DNA of 64,000 nucleotides from the NCBI RefSeq assembly GCF_025766255.1, contig NW_026516669.1, positions 248,001-312,000 on the forward strand, written 5' to 3'. The position numbers were made by a program, and so were the translations under genes. Under the pieces are notes generated by a model, which did no database searches, had not been told where the DNA came from, and saw only the letters and a program-made list of their open reading frames with translations. The number at the start of each line of letters is the position of its first letter. The first letter of the stretch is position 1. Below, one piece after another: positions 1-10,459 of the stretch. The DNA comes from Zychaea mexicana (Eukaryota > Mucoromycota > Mucoromycetes > Mucorales > Lichtheimiaceae).

Positions 1-2397
1 CCCTTCGTCGCTACGGATAACCAAATGATTCCGCGACGAAGCTGTGCTATGTCATAGTCAGACGTAGAGGACCATTCCTCCTCTAATTAGTTTTAGAAAG
101 CCATAAGACGTAGCCAAATCTAGTCATTCTGCATAATTTTAGGTACAAGAGATGGTCATGTATATACCATGACATCTAAGACCGGGTATGCAGCGAGCCA
201 TACTGGCGTGAGGTTGTGTTGTTTGAGCACTAAAAGACGCTGAATTTCTCAGAGAACTATCAGGCTGATTCGGGTTCCTTTGCTCTAGTCTCTAGCCTGA
301 GTAGTCAGCTGCCTGATAGTAAATGAGTATATTGCAATTTGCATATATTACGGATTGCTCCTGTCGACGTTGGACTTGCTTATTCGCTGTTGGTAACGAC
401 TGTCTTGATAGCGTTTCTGCTTCATTATTATAATGAAAAGCGACAGTAAGCTACAAAGTATGCTGTTGCGATCCTAGGTGTCTATATAGCATATGGCGGT
501 CATCTCGCTTGGTAGGGGCTGCAGAGGTAGCAATGCTCATTGTGCAGCTTGTTATGTATGATGAGCTCGATCATTTTTTACGTGAATGAAAGGCGAGTGA
601 TGATTTGATGACCATAATTGATGGTGTAGTTTAGTTTGTTTTCGTGATTGTTGAAATGTGTGTACTCGCTCTACATACACTGAGGAAGATATTGTTTCTG
701 TATATTGACTACTCGTTAGTTAAGAAGTGTAAAGTGGATAGGAATGAGGGAAGATTCAATATAGTATTAATGCAAGTCAATCCCGCCGCGGAGGTTACCT
801 ACGAAACGTATACTACACACTACGAGATATCTATGGCGTTCAAAAGCCACTTCTTTAGCCTAACTTTGATATTCCCCCAGTATAAGGCACTGTCATCTCG
901 TATAATCCTGCCCTCGTTATCCGCCTTGGACAAGTATCACACAATGGTTGTTTATTAGCAAGCCGCTGGATGCATCACCAATCATTCTGTCAGCTTTGTT
1001 TATTCTCAATGCGCAATGACAGCATTTGTGTTGGCGATTATATTGAAGCACAAGTCTACAAGTATGAAAAGAGGAGGAGATATGCTTATTTCCCAATGTC
1101 TTGCAACTGTCGGCTGATAATGGAGAATTACTGCAAATACGTCTTTTTCTATGATCGCCATTCACAAACTCCAGCTGAACCTAAATGCCATTTGGCATTA
1201 GAATGTATCGAAATGGTGACAACGTGAAAATGGCCTAATATATAGTTTTGGGAACCGCCTAAAGGAAATTGTGTCAGTAGAAGAGCTAGCATAGTAGCAG
1301 GAGCTAGTAAATGCTGCAAGCCTCTACATGTATAGATAGCAAGAAGAGTAACCATCGCGAGCGACTGAAGAAAGTCGAATCTTTTTAGCTTAAGGGAAAA
1401 CGGTGATACTTTGTTTAAACAGCAAAGGACAAATAGTAATATTTATCGTATCGTATTATCTATGATGAATCCACAGTTGATTGCGACGAGTTGGACAAGA
1501 TGTACAAATGTGTAGCATTTGGTCTCCTATCCTTTTTCTTAGAACAGAACCTACTGCTTCTAGTAGGCTTAATCTGTTATTAAAAATTTAGTGTTGCTGT
1601 AGTGGTATAGCGACTGTAAACAGTGAGTTCGAAAACTGCATGTATATATATAGCTAAGCAACATCTAAGACGCGTCATCTTTCATCAGAAGCAGCTAAAT
1701 CACTCTCATGTTTACACTATTTGATCGTCATCATCTCGTCACGGCAAAGCAGTGTTTGAGTATTTACCACATGTACTTCAGTCGGCCAATAAGAAACCAG
1801 TAGTATCAAAGAAGGCTCTAACGAATGGAAATGAACCGGGTAGCGGATCATGCAGAAGCTTCTGCACTAGCAATCACTATTACAGTTGCGGCTATACGCA
1901 TTTGTAAGCAATTACTTAAAGTTAGAGGCAGCAGAATTTCACGCATCTTCTGTCCATGCTTAACAAGATAAACAATGTGCTCTAGCAGAAAAACGAAGAT
2001 GCATTGTGGATTTTTTTAATGTGCAATGCGCTTGACGCTAAATCAAGGGCGCGCCACCCCTTCTAGTATTCGTGAAATTGCAAAAGGTTGCCAATGACGG
2101 GTGATGACCGGATCGCTTGATGATGACTGTTGGTCTAACGCCACACAAAGAAGTAAACTGTAAAATCATGCAGAGAACCGCATTGTTTGTTTGTGACACA
2201 GAGAGTACTAATGATAGCAATCAGGAGGTGGACTCTTCCTTTGCGTATAATTGATGAGGGGTACTCGTAGCATCACAATGCAAAGGGGGCAGAGCAGAGA
2301 AACAGGGCGCGCACATACACGCTTTTTGCAGGTTTCTCTCCCTTTCTTTTCCGCTCTTTTTCTTGACCCTTTATATATATTATAGTACACTACTCTA
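1..2397. other. gene-free AT-rich stretch at left edge
   Basis: I see no convincing gene here. Short open frames of 60-104 codons exist on both strands, but none has a recognisable motif, composition bias or splice structure. A perfect 9-bp inverted repeat (CTTCGTCGC at 3-11 and GCGACGAAG at 33-41) sits at the extreme left edge and could be part of a mobile element continuing outside the window. A TATA-rich promoter-like tract (about 2370-2385) lies just upstream of the next gene. Confidence 0.5.
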
Positions 2398-3330
2398 ATG
2401 AGTCCCCGCCCAGAGTATGAGCCTGATGAAAACGAACCTGATGAGAACGAGCCTGATGAGGACGAAGGTGGACATCACAGTATAAATAAAGGGTCACCAT
2501 CGCCTACCCCCACCGGCAATAAAAATCATCACCATGATACGGCAACGAGTTCACCAACTGATACAAGCGGCAATACACTTCCTTCATCATCCAACAACAA
2601 TAACACTGTACCTACCTCAACCATTGGGCCGTTGACGGTCGCCCTGGTCGTGATTCTCGTCGTCATCACTTGCTGCATCTTACACTGTGCTCGTATACGA
2701 AAGCGTCTGAACGATCAACAACGTACACAAACCATTAACGGCTGGACCTCGTTTTTGTCACAATTTAAGAAACAGGCGAACAATGAAGACCAAACAATAA
2801 TCGCGCGAGACGTGGAAGAAGGCACGGTAGCAGCACCTGGAGCAGCGGTATCCAGTGCAGGAACAATAGAAAAAGAAGGCAATAGCAGCAGCACTCGACG
2901 AAAACCGGTGAAAAAACGCGACTATTATGACCGTGCCTTCCAGTATCGAATGAGCAAACCGCCGCCCTTACCACCCTATGAAACGGACAACGAAGCAAAC
3001 CAGCGAGGAAATAGCAATAGTAGCAACAATGACGAAAGACAGCCATCCATAGTGTTCTCGCCAGGTTGGCTGTTTGCATTCAGTGATAAACAAAACGAGA
3101 GGGAAAGTAAAATTAGCCAGAAGCATCTTATCAAAGAAGGCGAAAAGACCGAGGACGGTGCTGCGTCAACGCCCCTGTCACCCCCTGAGCCCGTTCACCA
3201 TCATGCCACCACCGCCGCCAACTCTGATCGGCTTTGCCCCCACCAAGTTACTGTGGATAAGGATCCAACACCTGCATCACCTGAGCCATCATTACAAAAG
3301 CCTCACCAAAAATTCTCTTCAGAAGCATAG
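2398..3330 (+). CDS. single-pass membrane protein with acidic and Ser/Thr-rich N-terminus
   Basis: This uninterrupted 310-codon frame encodes a protein I cannot assign to a family. Residues 1-25 are an acidic repeat built on PDENE/PDEDE. Residues 30-78 are rich in Ser, Thr, Asn and Pro, as in O-glycosylated wall proteins. A strongly hydrophobic segment of about 20 residues at roughly 80-100 (core LTVALVVILVVITCCIL) is followed at once by basic residues (RIRKR). That pattern predicts one membrane span with the long charged C-terminal part in the cytosol. The tail carries Pro-rich motifs (PPPLPPY) and low-complexity Asn/Ser tracts. No signal peptide precedes the span, so it may be a signal-anchor protein, or an upstream exon may be missing; an acceptor-like ATTATAG lies just before the ATG. 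It could be a wall-stress sensor-like protein, but that is a guess. The next gene starts 170 bp downstream on the same strand. Confidence 0.6.
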   Translation: MSPRPEYEPDENEPDENEPDEDEGGHHSINKGSPSPTPTGNKNHHHDTATSSPTDTSGNTLPSSSNNNNTVPTSTIGPLTVALVVILVVITCCILHCARIRKRLNDQQRTQTINGWTSFLSQFKKQANNEDQTIIARDVEEGTVAAPGAAVSSAGTIEKEGNSSSTRRKPVKKRDYYDRAFQYRMSKPPPLPPYETDNEANQRGNSNSSNNDERQPSIVFSPGWLFAFSDKQNERESKISQKHLIKEGEKTEDGAASTPLSPPEPVHHHATTAANSDRLCPHQVTVDKDPTPASPEPSLQKPHQKFSSEA

Positions 3331-3499
3331 TAGTTGCGTTATTCTAAATAGTATATATTGTTTTATTAATATTAAATCATGTACCAATGCGACCTCAACT
3401 GATATCGGATGTGGCTGGGCTCGATATGCAAAAATGTTTCGTATAGGCAAGCTCGTCTTAAGCTTTGCTCCCCCCGATCGGTCTTTTTTCCTTCTTTCA

Positions 3500-4328
3500 A
3501 TGTCGCTATACCATGAGGAATTTATGAAAGCAGCACTCGACGTTGCTCAAGAAGCCTATGATAATCTGGAAGTACCCGTTGGCTGCGTATTTGTAAAGAA
3601 CAATGAGACGATAATTGCTCGAGGGCGGAATCGACCCAACGAAACCTTTAACGTAAATTCCCACCAACATTAAAGACATGAGAGACAATAACGAATCTGT
3701 CCATTCACCAATTTGCCGCTTTTTTCCAAAAATAATAAACAAACAAATCAACGGGCGATGATGGTACATATTATAGGCCACACGACACGCAGAAATTGAA
3801 GCAATTGACGATATTTTAAAAGAGAATGATGTATCAATTTTCCTAAATACGGATCTCTACGTTACTGTCGAACCGTGTGTCATGTGTGCCGCTGCTCTAC
3901 GTCAAATTGGAATCCGCCATGTTTACTTTGGCTGTGGAAACGACAAGTTTGGTGGCAATGGATCCGTATTCGATATCAACTCAGAGTAATTAATCCATTT
4001 CATCAAATAACTGATATTGAAGGTGTACTAAGGTTTGCTTTTTGGTTTTGGTTTTTTGCTCGCTTTGCTTTTGCGGACAATAGTCCTCGTCTCGAAAGTC
4101 CAACATCCAAACCTTATCCATCCGAAGGTGGCTATTTTCGAAATGAAGCCATTTTACTTTTACGGAAATTCTATGTTCGAGAAAACGACCATGGTAACTT
4201 TAAATTCCTAGTGTATCATAGCAGCATTCTCGGGAACTGAGAAAACTGACCATATATGCATACTAGCACCAGCACCTAAAAAGAAGGCCGCACGCATGTT
4301 AAAAACCGACATACCCAAAGACAATTGA
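3500..4328 (+). CDS. TAD2: tRNA-specific adenosine-34 deaminase catalytic subunit (ADAT2/Tad2)
   Basis: The product should deaminate the wobble adenosine of tRNA anticodons to inosine, working as a heterodimer with Tad3. Four exons (3500-3652, 3777-3985, 4084-4193, 4267-4328) join to 177 residues with GT-AG borders throughout. The cytidine/deoxycytidylate deaminase fold is clear. The zinc/proton-shuttle motif HAE opens exon 2 (after ATR), PCVMC gives the two zinc cysteines, and the family tail PYPSEGGYFR with NEAI is in exon 3. The C-terminus is basic (APKKKAARMLKTDIP), as in eukaryotic ADAT2. The length matches the family (about 180-200). The start at MSLYHEEFM is chosen because the deaminase domain begins directly after it and upstream sequence has no coding character. 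It lies in tandem behind the membrane-protein gene. Exon boundaries were placed by eye; identity is secure. Confidence 0.9.
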
Positions 4329-4647
4329 TAAAGGAATAAAAAGAAATCAATCTATTACAAAGTAGACTATCATTTACAAATGTCGTTCTGATGAGTAATA
4401 GGGTAGAGAATGAGAATGGCAGAGAGAGAGAGAGAGAGAAAGGTAGAAAAAGAGAGCAGGGGGAGTCTGTACGGTATTGTTTAATGCACTTTTTTGCTGT
4501 TGTTGTTGTTGCTGTTGGTAGTAGCGGGAGAAAGAGGAGCGAGATGGGTTTCCTTTTGTATACACACATAGTAATTAGTACTTCTTTGAGACCTCATTTG
4601 TGATAGCAGAAGCGGAAACAAATTCTTTTGCTTCTGATGTGTTGATC
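4329..4647. repeat. short purine repeats between convergent genes
   Basis: This is the 3'-to-3' gap between the TAD2-like gene (plus) and the phosphatase gene (minus). It contains an (AG)n run at about 4421-4440 and a GTT-rich stretch at about 4495-4520. I see no gene in it; the open frames it contains are low-complexity by-products of the repeats. Confidence 0.5.
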
Positions 4648-6516
4648 TTAAGATGAAGGCGTCTCATCTTTGACAGGCGCTTTCTCGATGACATCCTTTT
4701 CCACGGTTGGAGCCTCTTCTGCTTTGTCGGATGCTTCTTCAACGGAAGTGACATCGTTGCCAAGAGCATCCTGCTTTGGCTTTTCTAAAGATACGCGGGA
4801 AGCAATGGATTCATACCACTCGTCCATGGATTTACCATTCAATATGCCGATAATGATAATTGACATATTGTCACAGCCTAAACCACCGACTTCACTGTCG
4901 GGTGCCAGACAATGGTCCATCATCATTTCGCAAATTTCATCCAATGGTGCCTTTGTAGCAATTGCCTCCCGTACAAAATCTACAGCCTGCTGATTCGTCA
5001 TGCAATCCCAAATACCTATTCCATTGCACAGAAACACAAAAAAAAAAATTAGCAAACGCATCTCCCTAGTCCTTGCTCGTCGCTTCACACAAACCACAAA
5101 TACTTCATACGCAACAACAACGACATACTTACCATCACATGCCAAAATAAAGAACTCGTCATCATCTGTCATTTCATGTTCAATAATATCGGGATCACCT
5201 ATGCAAACAGGTCAGTTATTATTGTCAAATGTAAAAAAGGAAATGCCATTATGGTAGCAGCTGTAAAAGTATACTGAACTTACAGGTGACAATTTGTTCC
5301 TCAGCAGGCAATTGAGCGTTTTGCTTGAATTCAAAATCACCAATAGCGCGGGAAAGTGCCAAGTTGCCTAGTTTAACGGTTCAAAAATGTATCCCAATCA
5401 GCGAAAATCCCAACCTGTTGCCATCAGCTATTCTACTAATCCAATACCATTGACACGTCCAAATTCCACAAAACCCCCTGCTGCAATGATCCGCTGTGAT
5501 TCAGCCCGATCAACGGGCTTGTGATCGTACGACAGGGCTTTGCTTTTGCCTTTGACGCTAATGACAGATCGTGAGTCTCCTGCGTTTGCCTAAATGACAG
5601 CGCATACTGTTAGTTGCTATTTGTTCTTTTTCTAAATTACCCTTTAAAAACACAATTATATACAAACAAACAAGCACGCAAGAAACATACCACAAGGATT
5701 TTACCGTCGGGTGTAACAAGGGCTGTCACAGCTGTACATCCAGAAGGATCGTAAGCAAAGTTTCCGTCTTTTCGAATTATAGAGAAGGATGATATTAGCA
5801 ACTACATTTTTCGTTCACACCACATTAGCGCCATCCCCGTGCAACCAAACAGTGGCAATAACTCCTCCCACTATATATATACCTTCACTCAAATCCTTAT
5901 CAATTGACAAAAAACCATCCTTCAATGCTTCATGATATTCTTTCCGATCGAAATGAGAGCTTTCACGGATCTTTTTATGCAAGACTTGGCCAGTGTACTG
6001 GGCAATTGTGGCACCTAGGAATTATAAAAAACCCGTTTGTCACTCAGTGTTTCCTTTTGGTACCCCAAACAATGGCAAAATGGATTGTGTTCGCATAAAT
6101 TTTTACCGCCATGACCATCATATACTCCGAAAAAGCTCGCGTCTGTATCATCGAGTTTTAACAGCGTCGTGTGAGCGTCCTCCATAGCTACAAAGAAGAA
6201 CAATGAAAAAAAATTGGTGGGGCGTAGTTAAGGGTTGATGATACCTCTCCTTTTTCCCAAATCGGGCAGGAGCGAGAAGAGATAGAGGTGTAGGGTGTAT
6301 ACATATCCCTTCCTCTTCCGTACTGTCGTACGTAATATGCAGATATGAAAAAGAAAAAGTGCGTGGTTGTCATAAACAGCGATGGCCATGATTAATTTTT
6401 TAAAAAAGGATACTCAGTCGCCAGCCTTGCATGGCGGATGCGCCATACGCAAACCTCTTGTCATTATCCTTGCTGGAGGTCTTGTCCGTAATCGGCTCTG
6501 AAAGTGTTTGACCCAT
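4648..6516 (-). CDS. PP2C-family Ser/Thr protein phosphatase (Ptc2/Ptc3-like)
   Basis: Eight exons on the minus strand (6516-6414, 6187-6107, 6014-5883, 5767-5691, 5589-5448, 5367-5284, 5198-5133, 5015-4648) join in frame to 350 residues. The enzyme is a metal-dependent (Mg/Mn) monomeric phosphatase. The N-terminus MGQTLSEP with GSAMQGW-type residues, then RLTMEDAH, is typical of fungal Ptc2/Ptc3 and carries a potential Gly-2 myristoylation site. The metal-binding motif DGHGG spans the exon 2/3 junction. ANAGDSR, a DHKP, an LALSRAIGD, an ACDGIWD and the final metal-binding GCDNMS motif follow in the expected order. The C-terminal ~70 residues after the domain are acidic and low-complexity, as usual for this subfamily. 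Yeast orthologues switch off Hog1 MAPK and DNA-damage checkpoint signalling; that role here is inferred. The TAA stop overlaps no neighbour, and the gene is convergent with TAD2. Confidence 0.92.
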
Positions 6517-7740
6517 TACTTGTTATATACAAATGAATACACTGTTAATATATTTTTGCGCTTTTTACAACAATGAGCTTTCACTATACACGGCGCAGTG
6601 TCATATATATTACTTTAGTTGTTTTTGATTGTGACAAAAAAGATTATGAGATCGATGAAAAGCTCGCGAAACGCAAAAAAGGAAGAAACTCTGTAAAAAA
6701 AAAGCACGGAGATCGGCATCAGCAAGCGTCTTTCTGTGCTCCAGTCGATGTGACTTCACAAAACGGAACCTCGAGTGCCGGTCTGTGTGCGCGAACCAGT
6801 TGAATCGGGAAGGAAATTCTTTTTTCAAAGTCTAATCAGGAAAAAAACATTGGGTCGGGTGATGTCACGCTTAGGCAATAGCTCACTCTTCTTTAACTTG
6901 CATATAAGCTATTGCGCGTGACAGCATATGGTCCTGCAACCTTATTAGTGGGTAAAACGAGCTTATTCTTTTTTGAGACCATTATACTCATAACAATAAC
7001 CATGGTGGCGGAGCGTCGTTGTAATAACGTAATGATGTTTCAGATTATGCTGCATTTCTACGCTGTTTTTATTTATATATCCGCGCCAACAGAACTGAAG
7101 ATATACAGCAGATCCCTGTTGTATACAAGCTTCCCTTTTGTGTCATTCCACCAGCAATGGTGATCCTTGAAGAATATCTTATCGAGTTAGTAACTAGTAG
7201 AGGGCACGAAATCATTAACAAGAGCTGAGACTTATACATCATAAATATGCAGTATTCACACGCACAAAAGTAACAATTATTAAAATGCACAGATCAGAAG
7301 AAAAGAAGCTACTATGATTGGTCCAAATTTTGGTTCAGAGTATGGCACATAACAAGTACTGCGTATGTGTGGATAGACGTCCCAGCCGTTCTGCTATATG
7401 AGCTAATAAACGTCTACAACATTCGAACAGCTACTACTACAACAGATTAATTCGCAAGTTTGACAGGCGTAACATTAAGAAAAGTACCGATCAGTACTTT
7501 TTATTGGTGGTACAGGTATCAAAGACAGGGTATACACATGTTCTGATTTGTTGGTCGTCCGGTTTCTTCGAGGTACATCATTGCCTAAGTAAACATCACA
7601 AAGTGTTTTAATCTTGGAAAACCATTACACTAACAACACATCTATTATTAGTATCTATCTACCTCCTCCATTTTATTTATATTTCATACAGGTCGAGTTC
7701 GGTAATGACAAAAGCTTATTGCTCACTCACTTTCTAATTA
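6517..7740. other. intergenic region between phosphatase and Fanzor locus
   Basis: No gene is recognised. It includes the divergent promoter region of the phosphatase gene and probably the unresolved 5' part of the Fanzor gene. One candidate upstream exon, behind an acceptor-like TTTCAG near 7043, reads in one frame as a ~50-residue amphipathic segment (with VIPPAMVILEEYL) to about 7190, but I cannot join it convincingly to the first clear Fanzor exon. A long interrupted inverted repeat spans 6864-6922: GTCACGC and CAATAGCT against AGCTATTG and GCGTGAC. Confidence 0.4.
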
Positions 7741-9656
7741 GTCCCTGCGAATCGTGAGCTGGCTTTGTTTAACTTCTCTTTGACAACAGACGGTGTAGAC
7801 ATCTGCTTCCACTTCATCCGTGCGCTTGCCTCACGACGAGGCGAATTCATGCCCAATTCCTCTCGTGAAGTCAAGCTCTACCCGAGCAATTTGGACCTCA
7901 CCGCCTGGAACCGTGGGATGTACCACCTGAGCAAGAACCCAGTTGGGCTTGATCAACAGCGACGCGGTCAATCGCGGATTGTATCTATAGATCCTGGTAT
8001 GTCTTAGTGATGTTTTTTTTTCTTTCCTTTCAAAGTGAGCGCACATTCAGGGCAGTTGTCTAATTCATGTTGTGGGAATACAGGCATCAGATCGCTCGTA
8101 ACCGCTGTTGATACCATCGCTCCCCTGAACACCCAAGAGGAAAGAGCTGCACATACCATGGCTCTTCACAACAGACAATACCAGTACGTATATGCATAAT
8201 AGCGCTTCGCACTTTAGTCTTTGATGCTGATATATCTCAACTTCTATAAAATATACTATGTATCATTGTTTTCAAGAAACCAGTCCATGTTTAAGTGGAG
8301 CCATCAAAGAACGATGAATAATCGCGCTAACTACGTTGCTGAAGAAGCAGCAAGAAACAATAATCCAAACGCTACAGATCCACATGAGTGGTATTTCTTG
8401 CTCGAACTAGCTCCCGCCACTGTAACAAGCTCTCTGCGGTTCTTAGCCTATATCAGGATGGTGAGCGACCTGCATACCGAGTAAGCGTATTCTTTGGTAC
8501 TTCTCTTGATCAATGTTTTTTTTTGCGATTCTTGTTTTAAACATTTTGTTCTTTTCGCATCTTATTACAGAATGTTTACTCGGAACAACTACAAATTCAG
8601 ACATCGAGAAGACCGTATGACGATGTTCGGCGCGAGGCGCGCTGCGTTGGAAACGCTTGCGAACAGATTGCTAAACCTGACGCAAAACGACGATGTAGGT
8701 GTACTTCTTTACTACATATACTAATATACGAATACAAATATATGCGTATGCTTCTTTGAGTTAGTAGATTACTGATTAGACACTGACTTGGTTGTATTTG
8801 TTTTGTTCAGCCGCCACTTCCCTTCTTCAACAAAACTTTGAAAGCCGAAAGAAAGTCGATTCGACGTGCGCCCCGGAGGGAAAGACGTCGAGTTTCGAGT
8901 GTCCAGGGACCCCAAGAACTACCTACGATCGTTGCGTATGGGGACGGCCGATCTAAGCCCAACATGAAAGGGTGGGAGAGTGTGTCTGTGGAAGTAAGTT
9001 AAACCTGAACTGTGAAATGGACGTATGTCTCGCAATATCTACTGACGTATCGACCAACTCATGCTTTCCAGAGCTATCGTGCGGTCCTGGCACGTCGCGC
9101 GCTAGTCATTTTGATTGATGAATATTTGACGTTCGTTATTTGCAATACCTGTCATGAACGGATACAATAGTTTCTAGCAAATGTACAAGGAGAGATGGCG
9201 AACATGACCTGCAACGTTCACCGGTAAGCAAAAATACATTGATTCTTTGCATATGTATATCTACGCGTTTTGTATAGACTTTAATCTTCTTGTGTTGGTA
9301 TTTTCTGACGATATTGTAGGAAACTACGTATCCGGCGTACGACGGCCACTGTAGGAGATGGACGCGCAATTCAGCACTGCATTGATGCAGACGGCAATGT
9401 TTTACATCGCACATCACAATGCGATAATCTTGAGGTTCTGCGCGGCTGGCGCAGGGAGGTTTACGCGTTCAAATTCTGCGAAAATTGTTTGGCGCTAAGC
9501 TTTTATATACTCTGTATCTTATGGTGAATTTCTTTCTTTATTGATGATCGTAACACTTTAATCGCAAATATGTAGTTAATTGAACGCGACTTTAACGCAG
9601 CGACCAACATAGGCAGAATCATCGAAGGGAATTTATACGGGCACGACAAGCTCTAA
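7741..9656 (+). CDS. Fanzor-like RNA-guided nuclease (eukaryotic TnpB homologue), 5'-incomplete and possibly decayed
   Basis: Successive exons (about 7741-7996, 8084-8183, 8277-8480, 8571-8694, 8811-8993, 9072 onward, 9222-area to ~9520, final exon about 9576-9656) spell the RuvC-like core of a Fanzor. They show, in order, the family entry motif TTDGVDICFHF, RuvC-I IVSIDPGIRSLVTAVDT across an intron, the GDGR segment (IVAYGDGRS), RuvC-II with catalytic Glu in LVILIDEYLT, a zinc-finger CNTC then a second pair CENC, and RuvC-III ERDFNAATNIG. The product ends GHDKL. Fanzors are programmable DNA nucleases guided by an omega RNA usually encoded at the 3' end. The N-terminal ~200 residues expected for the family are not resolved upstream of 7741. 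Two defects appear in my reading: a TAG in frame after CNTCHERIQ (near 9168-9170), and a last intron whose only donors give the wrong phase for the RuvC-III exon. It is either a recent pseudogene or spliced in a way I cannot see. Confidence 0.75.
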
Positions 9657-9816
9657 TAATAAATATAATATGTTACACAGAGCAGCATAATAGCTGACAC
9701 TCTTATGTTAGTTATAACAGATGGGTGGTGTCGTGCCCGTAAGAAGCACAGCGCGTATGTATTATGTAAGAAGACAATTCGATGACTTATGTAGGTGGGA
9801 CGCGTTGTGCTCGTAA
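9637..9816 (+). repeat. inverted-repeat arm A, Fanzor 3' end with 11-mer stem motifs (candidate omega-RNA region)
   Basis: This stretch overlaps the last seven codons and stop of the Fanzor gene and runs ~160 bp beyond. It recurs in inverted orientation at 10288-10459 with roughly 90% identity by eye. It contains ACGGGCACGAC at 9637-9647 and its exact reverse complement GTCGTGCCCGT at 9730-9740, so a transcript could fold into a perfect 11-bp stem closing an ~82-nt loop. A degenerate third copy (GTTGTGCTCGT) is at 9804-9814. Omega RNAs of Fanzor and TnpB systems start at or inside the 3' end of the ORF, so position and structure fit; function is inferred. Confidence 0.6.
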
Positions 9817-10287
9817 AAAGCATTGATTTCTTGTGCTTATTTATAAGTCTTTTGTTCAAACTTGCTCATAGATCACAACCAGATTTTAATAAATCAAAGA
9901 ATTCTGCAGTACAGTGTAAAATTACTTGATATAGGATATTCCATACTATTTCTACATAGAATATGAAAAGGTTTCATAGATATTTGCCCAGCAAACGTTT
10001 ATACTATATAAATATGTATGTCAAGAAGAAGTATGTTATCAAGCTGACAGCTGCATTTGGTATAAATTAGAACCATTGAGAGACAAAAGAAATCTATGTA
10101 GAGGAAAATTAGAGAAGATATTTATGATGGTTCAAAATGTAAAAAAGAGAAATACAAAGAGAGAAACCTTTCTATGTAGCGCTGTGAATGTGTGAAATAT
10201 TAAGTATAGTGGAAGCGCTCCTGTACAAAAACGTGCTAAAGAATAAAACAAGGCAAGTTTCTACCAATACGTCTTCAAAATTTCCTC
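9817..10287. other. spacer between the two inverted Fanzor 3' arms
   Basis: This AT-rich spacer of about 470 bp separates the inverted arms. I see no gene, no tandem repeat and no protein motif in it. It could be the original insertion-site DNA between two converging elements, or the loop of a single palindromic arrangement. Confidence 0.4.
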
Positions 10288-10459
10288 CTTACGGGCACGA
10301 CGCGTCCCACCTACATATGTCATTCTTACATAATACATACGCGCTGTGCTTCTTACGGGCACGACACCACCCATCTGCTATAATTAACATAAGAGTGTCA
10401 GCTATTATGCTGCTTTGTGTAACATATCATATATATTATTAGAGCTTGTCGTGCCCCGA
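10288..10459 (-). repeat. inverted-repeat arm B (reverse copy of the Fanzor 3' region)
   Basis: Read on the minus strand, this matches arm A from the GHDKL stop region through the AAGAAGCACAGCGCG tract to the distal motif. The 11-mer occurs at 10291-10301 and 10355-10365 as ACGGGCACGAC. A version with one extra C is at 10448-10458, and a further exact GTCGTGCCCGT lies just outside the arm at 10479-10489. Unlike arm A, the distal motif here is perfect, and the coding-side motif is duplicated with about 20 bp between the two copies. Confidence 0.65.

Noticed and set aside
1595..1650. tRNA-like stretch (TAGTGGTATAGCG ... ACTGTAAACAGT ... GAGTTCGAAAAC)
   Set aside because: It resembles D-loop, anticodon and T-loop words, but no acceptor stem closes and the T arm does not pair.
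4391..4603. Arg/Glu-rich frame on plus (EREREKGRKREQ)
   Set aside because: It arises from the (AG)n repeat between convergent genes.
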